DNA from: Haematococcus lacustris
Taxonomy: Eukaryota; Chlorophyta; Chlorophyceae; Chlamydomonadales; Haematococcaceae
Direction: 5' to 3'
Assembly (NCBI GenBank): GCA_030144725.1
Contig: JASKMD010000021.1
Location: forward strand, 248,001-312,000
DNA length: 64,000 nt
Every line of letters begins with the position of its first letter. Position 1 is the first letter of the stretch. The notes below the pieces were generated by a model. The model had not been told where the DNA came from. It made no database searches and saw only the letters and a program-made list of their open reading frames with translations. Below are positions 41,501-51,449 of the stretch, piece by piece. Made by a program: the position numbers and the translations under genes.

Positions 41501-42916
41501 TGGCTAACTGAGAATGGCAAGGTGGTGGTACCAAACAGCAAGCCCTTGAGGCAAAGGGTAATGCGCACCATGCATGACAACCAGGCAGCAGGTCACCTGG
41601 GTGTATCGAAGACCCTTGATCAGGTGACACGCTGGTTTGACTGGGCTGGAGTGTCGGAGGATGTGCGGCACTACGTGCGCAACTGCCACTCATGCCAAGT
41701 GAACAAAGCCAGCTCCTTGAAGCCTGCTGGCAAGCTGCAACCGCTGCCTATACCCTTGCGGGCCTGGGACAGTGTCTCCATGGACCTCATTGTCAAGCTG
41801 CCTGCAAGTGGGCCACAGAAGTATGACTCTATTCTGGTGTTCGTGGATAGGCTGACTAAGATGGTGCACCTGGTCAAGACGTGGGAGAGCATCACAGCCC
41901 CTCAATACGCGAAGCTGTTTATTGAGCACGTGTTCAGGCTGCATGGCATGCCCAGAGACGTGATCAGTGACCGCGGGCCCCAATTCAAGAACCATTTCTG
42001 GGCTGAGGTGGCAAAGCTGCTCCGGGTGCAAGTGAATCTGTCTAGCGCCTATCATCCCCAAACAGATGGACAAACAGAACGCATGAACCGAGTGGTGGAA
42101 GAAATGTTAAGACATTACATCAGGCCGGATCAGAGGGACTGGGCAGACCACTTACCCCTGGTTGAATTCGCCATTAACAATGCGAGGCAGGAGTCGACCC
42201 GCTTCACTCCATTCTACCTGAACTACGGCTACCACCCGCGGAGAGCTGAGCTGCTAGACCTGCCACAGAAGGTGCCACGAGCGCATGACTTTGTCCTGAA
42301 CATACGGCGAGCTGTGGAGCAGGCTAGGCTATGCTTAGAGAAGGCGCAGAGGCGACAAAAGGTGTATGCGGATGGGAAGCGGCGTCATGCGACTTTTGCT
42401 CCTGGCGACATGGTGCTCCTGAGCACACAGAACATGAGGGGACATTCTGCTCAACCCGGTGTCCGTAAGCTGAAGCCACGCTATGTCGGTCCCTTCGAAG
42501 TGCAGTACATGGTGGGAGAGGCAGCTGTGAAGCTGGAGCTACCTCAGCAGTGGTCTCGGTTCCACAACGTGTTTCATGTGTCTCTAGTGAAGCCCTACCG
42601 CTCTGATGGGTCAAGCGCAGTGCCTGGTGTCTCCAGTCCCCCTCCAGAGCAGTGGCTTGATGGAGAGCCTGTGTATACTGTTGAGAGGGTGCTGGACCAT
42701 CGGTTGGTAAACACAGGCAAGCGCAAGGGCAAGGACAAGAAGAGCGAGCCCAAGAAGCCCAGGCTGGAGTTCTTGGTGAAGTGGCAGGGTTATGGTGATG
42801 AGCACAACACGTGGGAACCTAGGTCCCAGCTGACAGGCTGCCAAGAGCTGCTGAGGCAGTATGCAGAGGAGTGCAACCTGGGAGCCGACATGGAGGAGGC
42901 TTATGATCAGACCTGA
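38580..42916 (+). pseudogene. pol: pol of Gypsy A: protease, RT, RNase H, integrase, chromodomain (one frame shift)
   Basis: The frame continues directly from gag after its TAG. Protease: VMMDTGATHSILS (Asp at 38772). Near 39557 one base appears missing relative to Gypsy B ([13 protein letters not shown]), shifting frame; the remaining frame is open to 42916. RT: YRALNKLTVRDRYPLP, SSLDLQAGYHQIRI, YIDD at 39926. RNase H: VCTDASLLGTGG, TDHNPLIYLQ. A repetitive Ala/Arg/Pro-rich linker (about 40900-41330) follows. Integrase: HHCC (H..H, CHSC), core Asp (SMDLIVKLP), Asp (ISDRGPQF), Glu (RMNRVVEEML). Chromodomain: YTVERVLDHR ... FLVKWQGYGDEHNTWEP. Except for the single-base shift it looks functional. 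The chromodomain should target integration to modified histones, as in other chromoviruses. Confidence 0.9.
40900..41330 (+). repeat. In-frame coding repeats in the RNase H-integrase linker
   Basis: Repeats of ~100-130 bp encode SARLLPPARPGA, ADLVEARLHARPGAQPGGEE and SARLLPNASPGA blocks, kept in frame. Gypsy B has only a trace (AHTPGQARMTSAHKKGAQPG). Confidence 0.8.
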
Positions 42917-43023
42917 TGTGTGTGTGGGAACTCGAACACCAAGCGCTAGTATGCGCGAGTGACGGCACATCAGTGCCTGAGCGGGGCAACCACCAGTTAA
43001 GGTCAGCTGAGGACAGCTGAGCC

Positions 43024-43036
43024 AGGTGGGGAGGAA
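43024..43036 (+). other. Polypurine tract of Gypsy A
   Basis: AGGTGGGGAGGAA directly before the 3' LTR. Confidence 0.75.
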
Positions 43037-43230
43037 TGTAGCATGTCCATGCGGTCATGCAAATCTGGATCTGAGATCTCCTCATGCAAGTGTAAGATCT
43101 GAACTGGTGGTGGTGTTCTGAGGCTGGGTTCAACTCCCAGGCAGACTTGACATCCTTGACATCCTTGACTACGCCCTAGTCTGCTCAGGCGACCTCTTAA
43201 CACTTTTGACCGCTGTAGCCTCACGCTACA
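43037..43230 (+). repeat. 3' LTR of Gypsy A
   Basis: 194 bp, reads identical to 33408-33601; followed by target duplication CCCAC. Confidence 0.96.
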
Positions 43231-46200
43231 CCCACAAGGCCTCCACCATGAGGCTGGCGTAAAGCACCCGCAAGGCCACGAAGACATGCTCCCGGCGAAG
43301 GGTGGGGTCTAGCAGCTCCTTTCACACATCAACACACGGCTGACCGGCCTGAACACCTACAGCCAGCTGGTCCACGGTGTCGGCCCGGGGGGCGGGCGGA
43401 GCAACTGGCCGCCTGCCCCGACGCCGCTGCTGGCCCTCCAGCTGCCGCGCAGCCTGCTGGGCCGCCCTCATCTGCGGCGAGGGTCGCTGGTGCGCCCTGG
43501 CGGAGTGTCATGCCAGCGAGGCGGTTGGCTGCCCTGCACCTCCTCGGGGAGCCGCTCCTCCACATCCCTGCCCTGCTGCTCCCGCTCCATCGCTGCCCCC
43601 TGGTCTGCCACCTGCCGCGCTTGCCTCCCACTTGAACTCCAGCTCCCTCAGGGCTCCCTCAGGGCTCCTGGCTCCTCCTTGCTCCTGGCCCTGAGCCTGC
43701 TCCTGCGCCTCGTGACGCTAGGAGGGTAGAGGGCGGAGGTGGGTGGCTCGCCCCTCCGGGGTCAGCCTGTAGCTGGGCTTGGTGAGCCGGGCCACCGCTG
43801 CTAGCTCCCAGGCCGTCCCTCCTCCGCTTAGGAAGCCCCTAAGGGCCCCTGCCCTGTGGAGTCTAGGGGGTAGAGGCGGCAGTTGGTGCCCACCCAGTGG
43901 GAGGGCTGGGAGCATGGGGGTGCGCCGCATCACAAACCCCACCCCTGGCCCAACCCTCAGGAACTCCCACTCCGGCTGTGGAGGCTGCAGGCGGTCCACC
44001 ATTCCCTGCCAGGGATCGGGGAGGCAAGCCCTGACCAGGTCCGCAGCCCCACGGGCCTCCCCCTCCAGCTGTGGGCTCAAGAGGGCCTCCCTCAGGTGGC
44101 GGACGTGGGTCCAACCCTGCTCAGCTGCTGCCTCCCTAGCTGTTGGGTTCATGCGGACTTGCGCGTTGTACCACAACGGCTCCGCCAGCACCGAGAAGAA
44201 GGACTGGCTAGCGGGGGGCACCGCACGGAACAGCTTGAGCTCAGCCAGGGCCGCCACGTGAGCTTGCAGCCGCGGGCTGATGCCTCGCGTAGGGGGGGCG
44301 GTGGGGTCGGTGATGACCCACGTGCTGAGGCCGTGGGAGGGGTCTGCCAGCAGGCTGTGGGTCAGAGGCTGCCAGGGACGAACCCGGGGCGACCAGAGCT
44401 GGGCCAGCATCTTAGCCAGCATGGCCGTGGTGGTGACCCCCAGGTCGGGAAGCCCCACCCCTCCCTCCCCCCGGGGCATCACGCAGGTGGCCTTGCTAGG
44501 GTAGAGGCGGCTGCTGTTGGGGCTGCGCTCCTGGGGCAGGTCTGAGGCTGCCACAAAGCGGTTGACGGCCAAGGCCATGGCTTGCGCCAGAGGAGCGGAG
44601 GGTTGCACGAAGGCCGTCTGGTAGATGGACTTGGAGGCCAGGCACTGTTGGGCCACCTGCACCCGCCCCAGGAGGCTGAGGCCTTGGGGCCGCCAAGGAA
44701 GGGAGGCTGCCATCATGGCCGCCGCCGCCCCACCCAAGGCTGCCTCGCTGGTGGCAGCGTAGGAGGCCGCCCCAAGAGGCGCCGCCAGGTGGCGCACTGG
44801 CACCCCCGCTCGGACAGCTGGGATGACCACCTCCGGCTCCTGCTCCCCACCCTGCTCCCGCCCGCCCTGCTGCTGTCCTTGCCCGCCACCTTCCCCCAGC
44901 CCACCCCCCAGCCCCTGCTCGCCCACCTGCCCTTGCCCGCCCCCTTCCCCCCCTTCCCCCCCCCCTACCTCCCCTCCCTGCCCCCTCGGGTCCCGAGCCC
45001 CCCTGGTTACCCAGCCCGGGCTCCGGCTGGGCGCACGGCAGGGCAGAGCTCTTGCTCACACACAGCGCAGGGCCCCCAGCGGCGCGGAACAGGCCCAGGG
45101 CCTCCACTACCACCTTCCCGTCTCTGACCCGATCGAGCACCACACGATGGTGAGGTCGTCCGCATACTCCTTGGAAGGGAGCGCGGGGGTCAAGGCGGCC
45201 CTGTGCACGGCCAGAGGGCTTGAGGGGATGGTGGGGGTGCTGATGCGGCCTGCCAGCTGGAGCGAGCTGAGGTAGCTGACCAGCGGCTGGAGCACGATGC
45301 ACTAGTAGAGCGGGGAGGCCCCGCTGCCCTGCAGCAGCCCCGACGCAAGGGGGAAGCTGTCGGTGAGGTGGCCGTGACCAGCACCTGGCTCGTGGCGCCC
45401 CGGTGCAGCAGGGACTGCTAGGCCCCCTGCTCCCTCGCCCCACAAGGAAACCCTTGAGGCAGTCCAGCAGGTCAGGGTTGTCAAGGTGGGTGGGGTGCAG
45501 CTGCCAGGGAGCGGGGAGGGGTACAGTCGGCGCCACGGGTCCACCAGACCCCGCTCACGAACCAGCTGCCGCAGCTGCTCCGCTCCCTGGCCCCGGCTGC
45601 CCACCCAGGCGTCCCCATGCTGCGAGTCCTGCGGGACGCCCACTCTGTCCACTGAGGCGAGGATGCAGTTGAAGTCGCCCCCCATGAGGAGGAGGCGGCG
45701 GTCGGCGGCTGGCGGGAGGCACTCTGCGTAGAACGCTGGCCGCTCTGCCTGCTGCGCCGTGGCGTACACGCACACAAGGGACACCGGTCTGCCTGCGAGC
45801 TCCCCGTCTACCCGCAGCACCCGCCCCTGGGCCCCCTCTGCCTGCAGCTGCATCTGGGTGCACCCCTGGAGGATGGTGGAGGGCTTGAGCAAAACCAGAC
45901 AGCCTTGGGAGCTGCCGGTGCCAGGGGTGTAAAACCACTGCCCCCGCCAGGCGGGCTTGGCCCCGAGTGGGCTTCTGCCCACTGCCACACGCTCTCCGCC
46001 CTATGGCACTCTTGGAGGAACACCACTTGCGCCGGGCTGTCAGCGGCCCAGTCAAGCAGGGCCTGCAGTTTGTGCGGCTGGGCAAGGCCCTGCACGTTAA
46101 GGGTGACTGCCATGAACCTGGCGGCCACACCTGGGCGCTGCATGGCTAGTCCTGGCTCACCCCCGCGCGGGCTACGCGTGTGTAGAGGGGGGTGGGTGGG

Positions 46201-46760
46201 CTGGGAAGGGGAAGCGGACCTGGCAAAGGAGGAGGGCAGGGGGGAGGGGCCGGGGTGGCCTCAATGCACGCCACCTTGGCCCCAGAAACGGCGCCGGCGG
46301 ACCCGAGGCTCGCGTGAATAGATGGCCAGAGGGGGCCGCAGGGGCAGAGGACCGAGCTTCTCAACCTCCTCCCCCGCCTGCCCTGCCTACTCCGGCTGCT
46401 GCCGCTTAGGCACCCTCGGCCTCCCCTCCCGGGGCCCTGCTGACTCAGGAGGCCTCCAGAGTGCTGGCCAGGCTGGCAGAGGGGCTAAGCAGCCCGTAGC
46501 AACGCACGTGTGGGGTCCCACGGCCACGATGGGCAGCACGCTGCTTGCCGGCTTGCCTCGGCCTGTGCTGAGCCTCTTGCTAAAGCCCTGCCCGCCGTGC
46601 CTCCCACTCATCAGAGCTGGAACAGGAAGAGGGAACGCCTAACCGGCGCCGGCGAGGCCTCCCTAGGGATTGCTGGGCAGCTGGCTGAGCGCTGCCTCCC
46701 CTCGGCATACCCAGTTTAGCGGGCCCAACCCGCACTGTGCCGCACCGGCTGCCCAGCCCG
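43231..46760 (-). mobile_element. LINE unit, 5' part (subtype II), cut by Gypsy A
   Basis: 5' end at 46760. Endonuclease domain starts near 46143, GGDFNCIL near 45675, TAG in RT at 45302-45304, YADD near 45160. It continues to the RT C-terminal region and stops where Gypsy A inserted, in the region before the Cys-His finger. It has one extra C in the poly-C tract near 44960, making the local period 4690 instead of 4689. Confidence 0.88.
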
Positions 46761-47234
46761 TTTTTTTTGTTTTAGAGAGAAGAGAGCATTACAAGAGAGA
46801 GAGAGACTAAAGAAAAGAAGAATAGAGAAGACTACAACAAACAAGGTTCTCCCATACACGATCCCCAAGCACCCCACCCAAACACAGCGGTCCCCACACC
46901 TTAAGCAAAGGTCTACACAACCCAAGCACCCCCCTCCCTTGGACAACGTCAAGACACTCCCCCACACCAACGCCCTCTACCCTAGCTCTTCTCACCTTCC
47001 CAGACTCTCCTCACAAACCTACTCACACAAGCCTAAGCCCAGCCCCTCGACCTGGAGCCTTGAACCCTACCCCCAACACTCAAACCAAGACCACCTAAGC
47101 CCCCGGTCCCCTCACACCCAGACAAACCCCCGAGGCCTAGCCCACCCCACCCAAAGAACGCACGAAGCCCCCAGCAGCAACCCTGCAGCTCAGGCTGGCT
47201 CGACGGGGAAGGGGACGGGCCACTGCAAGGAGAG

Positions 47235-47969
47235 TCAAACAAACAGCTCTCCCCCCCCCTGCGCCCTGCCCTCCCCATGCCTTGGCCTCCCTGGTGCCCT
47301 CTCCTCCTCCACTCCTCCTGCCCCAACCCTCCCCTCTGCCCCCTCCTGCCCTCCCCTCCGCTCCCTCCTAGGCTGCTTGGCAAACCAGCCCCCCGACGCA
47401 TCGGGCCACAGCTGGTCGAAGTGGGCAGCGTCCAGCTCCGGTTCCTTGCCCTTGAACCAGGTGGAGGGCACAGCGCCGCAGAGGCCCACCCGGATGTCCC
47501 TCCCCACCCGATGCCAGGCACGCTTGACGGCCGTGGTGAGGGTGGAGATGACTTCCTCCACGACCCGCCTCGCCACCTGCTGTGGGTGCAGGGCTGTAGC
47601 GGCTCCTGAGCTGCGGAGGCGCCACACTGCGCCCACATAGGCCACGCGCAGCCGCAGCCACAACAGGCTGTCAGGGGGCTGGAAGGGGGGGGCCACGCCG
47701 CGGGTGGGGCGCCCGCTAAAGAGCAGCATGGCGTCGCCCGAGGGGGGGCGGGTGCCTGTGAGGCGGCCGTACACGTCCAGCACCCACTCCCAGGCTGGGA
47801 CCACGGCGGGGCAGGTTAGGAAGGCGTGGGTTAGAGTCTCCAGGTGCCCCGGCTGGCAGAAGCGGCAGGTGGACGAGCCCGGGGCAGCCGTACCCTTGAG
47901 GATGGCCCCACAAGTGTGGCCCCACAAGGCCTCCACCATGAGGCTGGCGTAAAGCACCCGCAAGGCCAC
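47235..47969 (-). pseudogene. LINE C-terminal zinc-finger region (reference unit)
   Basis: 244 open codons: WGHTCGAIL, then CRFCQPGHLETLTHAFLTC (C-X2-C-X7-H-X4-C type typical after the RT in plant and algal L1 elements), then a basic tail. A TGA near 48015 separates it from the upstream frame (VDV*KELLDP). Confidence 0.85.
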
Positions 47970-48407
47970 GAAGACATGCTCCCGGCGAAGGGTGGGGTCT
48001 AGCAGCTCCTTTCACACATCAACACACGGCTGACCGGCCTGAACACCTACAGCCAGCTGGTCCACGGTGTCGGCCCGGGGGGCGGGCGGAGCAACTGGCC
48101 GCCTGCCCCGACGCCGCTGCTGGCCCTCCAGCTGCCGCGCAGCCTGCTGGGCCGCCCTCATCTGCGGCGAGGGTCGCTGGTGCGCCCTGGCGGAGTGTCA
48201 TGCCAGCGAGGCGGTTGGCTGCCCTGCACCTCCTCGGGGAGCCGCTCCTCCACATCCCTGCCCTGCTGCTCCCGCTCCATCGCTGCCCCCTGGTCTGCCA
48301 CCTGCCGCGCTTGCCTCCCACTTGAACTCCAGCTCCCTCAGGGCTCCCTCAGGGCTCCTGGCTCCTCCTTGCTCCTGGCCCTGAGCCTGCTCCTGCGCCT
48401 CGTGACG

Positions 48408-49984
48408 CTAGGAGGGTAGAGGGCGGAGGTGGGTGGCTCGCCCCTCCGGGGTCAGCCTGTAGCTGGGCTTGGTGAGCCGGGCCACCGCTGCTAGCTCCCA
48501 GGCCGTCCCTCCTCCGCTTAGGAAGCCCCTAAGGGCCCCTGCCCTGTGGAGTCTAGGGGGTAGAGGCGGCAGTTGGTGCCCACCCAGTGGGAGGGCTGGG
48601 AGCATGGGGGTGCGCCGCATCACAAACCCCACCCCTGGCCCAACCCTCAGGAACTCCCACTCCGGCTGTGGAGGCTGCAGGCGGTCCACCATTCCCTGCC
48701 AGGGATCGGGGAGGCAAGCCCTGACCAGGTCCGCAGCCCCACGGGCCTCCCCCTCCAGCTGTGGGCTCAAGAGGGCCTCCCTCAGGTGGCGGACGTGGGT
48801 CCAACCCTGCTCAGCTGCTGCCTCCCTAGCTGTTGGGTTCATGCGGACTTGCGCGTTGTACCACAACGGCTCCGCCAGCACCGAGAAGAAGGACTGGCTA
48901 GCGGGGGGCACCGCACGGAACAGCTTGAGCTCAGCCAGGGCCGCCACGTGAGCTTGCAGCCGCGGGCTGATGCCTCGCGTAGGGGGGGCGGTGGGGTCGG
49001 TGATGACCCACGTGCTGAGGCCGTGGGAGGGGTCTGCCAGCAGGCTGTGGGTCAGAGGCTGCCAGGGACGAACCCGGGGCGACCAGAGCTGGGCCAGCAT
49101 CTTAGCCAGCATGGCCGTGGTGGTGACCCCCAGGTCGGGAAGCCCCACCCCTCCCTCCCCCCGGGGCATCACGCAGGTGGCCTTGCTAGGGTAGAGGCGG
49201 CTGCTGTTGGGGCTGCGCTCCTGGGGCAGGTCTGAGGCTGCCACAAAGCGGTTGACGGCCAAGGCCATGGCTTGCGCCAGAGGAGCGGAGGGTTGCACGA
49301 AGGCCGTCTGGTAGATGGACTTGGAGGCCAGGCACTGTTGGGCCACCTGCACCCGCCCCAGGAGGCTGAGGCCTTGGGGCCGCCAAGGAAGGGAGGCTGC
49401 CATCATGGCCGCCGCCGCCCCACCCAAGGCTGCCTCGCTGGTGGCAGCGTAGGAGGCCGCCCCAAGAGGCGCCGCCAGGTGGCGCACTGGCACCCCCGCT
49501 CGGACAGCTGGGATGACCACCTCCGGCTCCTGCTCCCCACCCTGCTCCCGCCCGCCCTGCTGCTGTCCTTGCCCGCCACCTTCCCCCAGCCCACCCCCCA
49601 GCCCCTGCTCGCCCACCTGCCCTTGCCCGCCCCCTTCCCCCCCTTCCCCCCCCCTACCTCCCCTCCCTGCCCCCTCGGGTCCCGAGCCCCCCTGGTTACC
49701 CAGCCCGGGCTCCGGCTGGGCGCACGGCAGGGCAGAGCTCTTGCTCACACACAGCGCAGGGCCCCCAGCGGCGCGGAACAGGCCCAGGGCCTCCACTACC
49801 ACCTTCCCGTCTCTGACCCGATCGAGCACCACACGATGGTGAGGTCGTCCGCATACTCCTTGGAAGGGAGCGCGGGGGTCAAGGCGGCCCTGTGCACGGC
49901 CAGAGGGCTTGAGGGGATGGTGGGGGTGCTGATGCGGCCTGCCAGCTGGAGCGAGCTGAGGTAGCTGACCAGCGGCTGGAGCAC
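48408..49984 (-). pseudogene. LINE reverse transcriptase, C-terminal half (reference unit, frame-shifted)
   Basis: After the TAG the frame continues with LQPLVSYLSSLQLAGR and the palm motif YADDLTIV (near 49850). A shift then moves to the frame holding VVVEALGLFRAAGGPALCVSKSSAL, a Gly/Gln-rich insert, and the thumb/connection part (PRGEGGVGLPDLGVTTTAMLA, ending at 48408). Without the fingers and first palm segment it cannot be catalytic. Confidence 0.85.
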
Positions 49985-49990
49985 GATGCA

Positions 49991-50832
49991 CTAGTAGAGC
50001 GGGGAGGCCCCGCTGCCCTGCAGCAGCCCCGACGCAAGGGGGAAGCTGTCGGTGAGGTGGCCGTGACCAGCACCTGGCTCGTGGCGCCCCGGTGCAGCAG
50101 GGACTGCTAGGCCCCCTGCTCCCTCGCCCCACAAGGAAACCCTTGAGGCAGTCCAGCAGGTCAGGGTTGTCAAGGTGGGTGGGGTGCAGCTGCCAGGGAG
50201 CGGGGAGGGGTACAGTCGGCGCCACGGGTCCACCAGACCCCGCTCACGAACCAGCTGCCGCAGCTGCTCCGCTCCCTGGCCCCGGCTGCCCACCCAGGCG
50301 TCCCCATGCTGCGAGTCCTGCGGGACGCCCACTCTGTCCACTGAGGCGAGGATGCAGTTGAAGTCGCCCCCCATGAGGAGGAGGCGGCGGTCGGCGGCTG
50401 GCGGGAGGCACTCTGCGTAGAACGCTGGCCGCTCTGCCTGCTGCGCCGTGGCGTACACGCACACAAGGGACACCGGTCTGCCTGCGAGCTCCCCGTCTAC
50501 CCGCAGCACCCGCCCCTGGGCCCCCTCTGCCTGCAGCTGCATCTGGGTGCACCCCTGGAGGATGGTGGAGGGCTTGAGCAAAACCAGACAGCCTTGGGAG
50601 CTGCCGGTGCCAGGGGTGTAAAACCACTGCCCCCGCCAGGCGGGCTTGGCCCCGAGTGGGCTTCTGCCCACTGCCACACGCTCTCCGCCCTATGGCACTC
50701 TTGGAGGAACACCACTTGCGCCGGGCTGTCAGCGGCCCAGTCAAGCAGGGCCTGCAGTTTGTGCGGCTGGGCAAGGCCCTGCACGTTAAGGGTGACTGCC
50801 ATGAACCTGGCGGCCACACCTGGGCGCTGCAT
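49991..50832 (-). pseudogene. LINE endonuclease plus truncated RT start (reference unit)
   Basis: APE-type endonuclease/exonuclease/phosphatase domain of an L1-type LINE. Its first part (VTLNVQGL, Asn; VVFLQECHR, Glu) lies in the frame starting at 50832. After a shift near 50650 the second part (FYTPGTGSSQGCLVLL, LVCVYA, LLLMGGDFNCIL) lies in the frame that ends at TAG 49991-49993. The segment after DPWRRLYPSPLPG jumps to GHLTDSFPLASGLLQGSG, equivalent to RT motif 'G-x-T..F....G.RQG', so the RT fingers and first palm Asp are missing. Same breaks in every copy. Confidence 0.85.
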
Positions 50833-51449
50833 GGCTAGTCCTGGCTCACCCCCGCGCGGGCTACGCGTGTGTAGAGGGGGGTGGGTGGGCTGGGAAGGGG
50901 AAGCGGACCTGGCAAAGGAGGAGGGCAGGGGGGAGGGGCCGGGGTGGCCTCAATGCACGCCACCTTGGCCCCAGAAACGGCGCCGGCGGACCCGAGGCTC
51001 GCGTGAATAGATGGCCAGAGGGGGCCGCAGGGGCAGAGGACCGAGCTTCTCAACCTCCTCCCCCGCCTGCCCTGCCTACTCCGGCTGCTGCCGCTTAGGC
51101 ACCCTCGGCCTCCCCTCCCGGGGCCCTGCTGACTCAGGAGGCCTCCAGAGTGCTGGCCAGGCTGGCAGAGGGGCTAAGCAGCCCGTAGCAACGCACGTGT
51201 GGGGTCCCACGGCCACGATGGGCAGCACGCTGCTTGCCGGCTTGCCTCGGCCTGTGCTGAGCCTCTTGCTAAAGCCCTGCCCGCCGTGCCTCCCACTCAT
51301 CAGAGCTGGAACAGGAAGAGGGAACGCCTAACCGGCGCCGGCGAGGCCTCCCTAGGGATTGCTGGGCAGCTGGCTGAGCGCTGCCTCCCCTCGGCATACC
51401 CAGTTTAGCGGGCCCAACCCGCACTGTGCCGCACCGGCTGCCCAGCCCG

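Larger units (their letters stand above)
33408..43230 (+). mobile_element. Gypsy A: young Ty3/Gypsy chromovirus, complete with both LTRs, inserted in a LINE unit
   Basis: The two 194-bp LTRs (TGTAGC...GCTACA) look identical base for base. The target duplication is CCCAC (33403-33407 and 43231-43235), and the flanks GGCCCCAC and CCCACAAGGCC join to the uninterrupted LINE sequence seen near 47918. Internal part: gag with a zinc knuckle, a TAG, then protease, RT, RNase H, integrase and chromodomain. It carries a 3.2-kb family B element in gag. Identical LTRs imply recent insertion. Confidence 0.95.
46761..51449 (-). mobile_element. LINE unit, complete, subtype II (4689 bp)
   Basis: Reference unit. 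Poly(A) at its 3' end (T-run on + from 46761) abuts the 5' end of the unit to the left. Order on -: 5' region 50840-51449 with no recognised ORF1; endonuclease 49995-50832; RT remnants 48408-49990; a spacer with coiled-coil-like Gln/Ala-rich coding traces; C-terminal finger 47235-47969; 3' UTR 46761-47234 with simple CT/GA repeats. Base composition and all lesions are the same in the other subtype II units. Confidence 0.92.
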
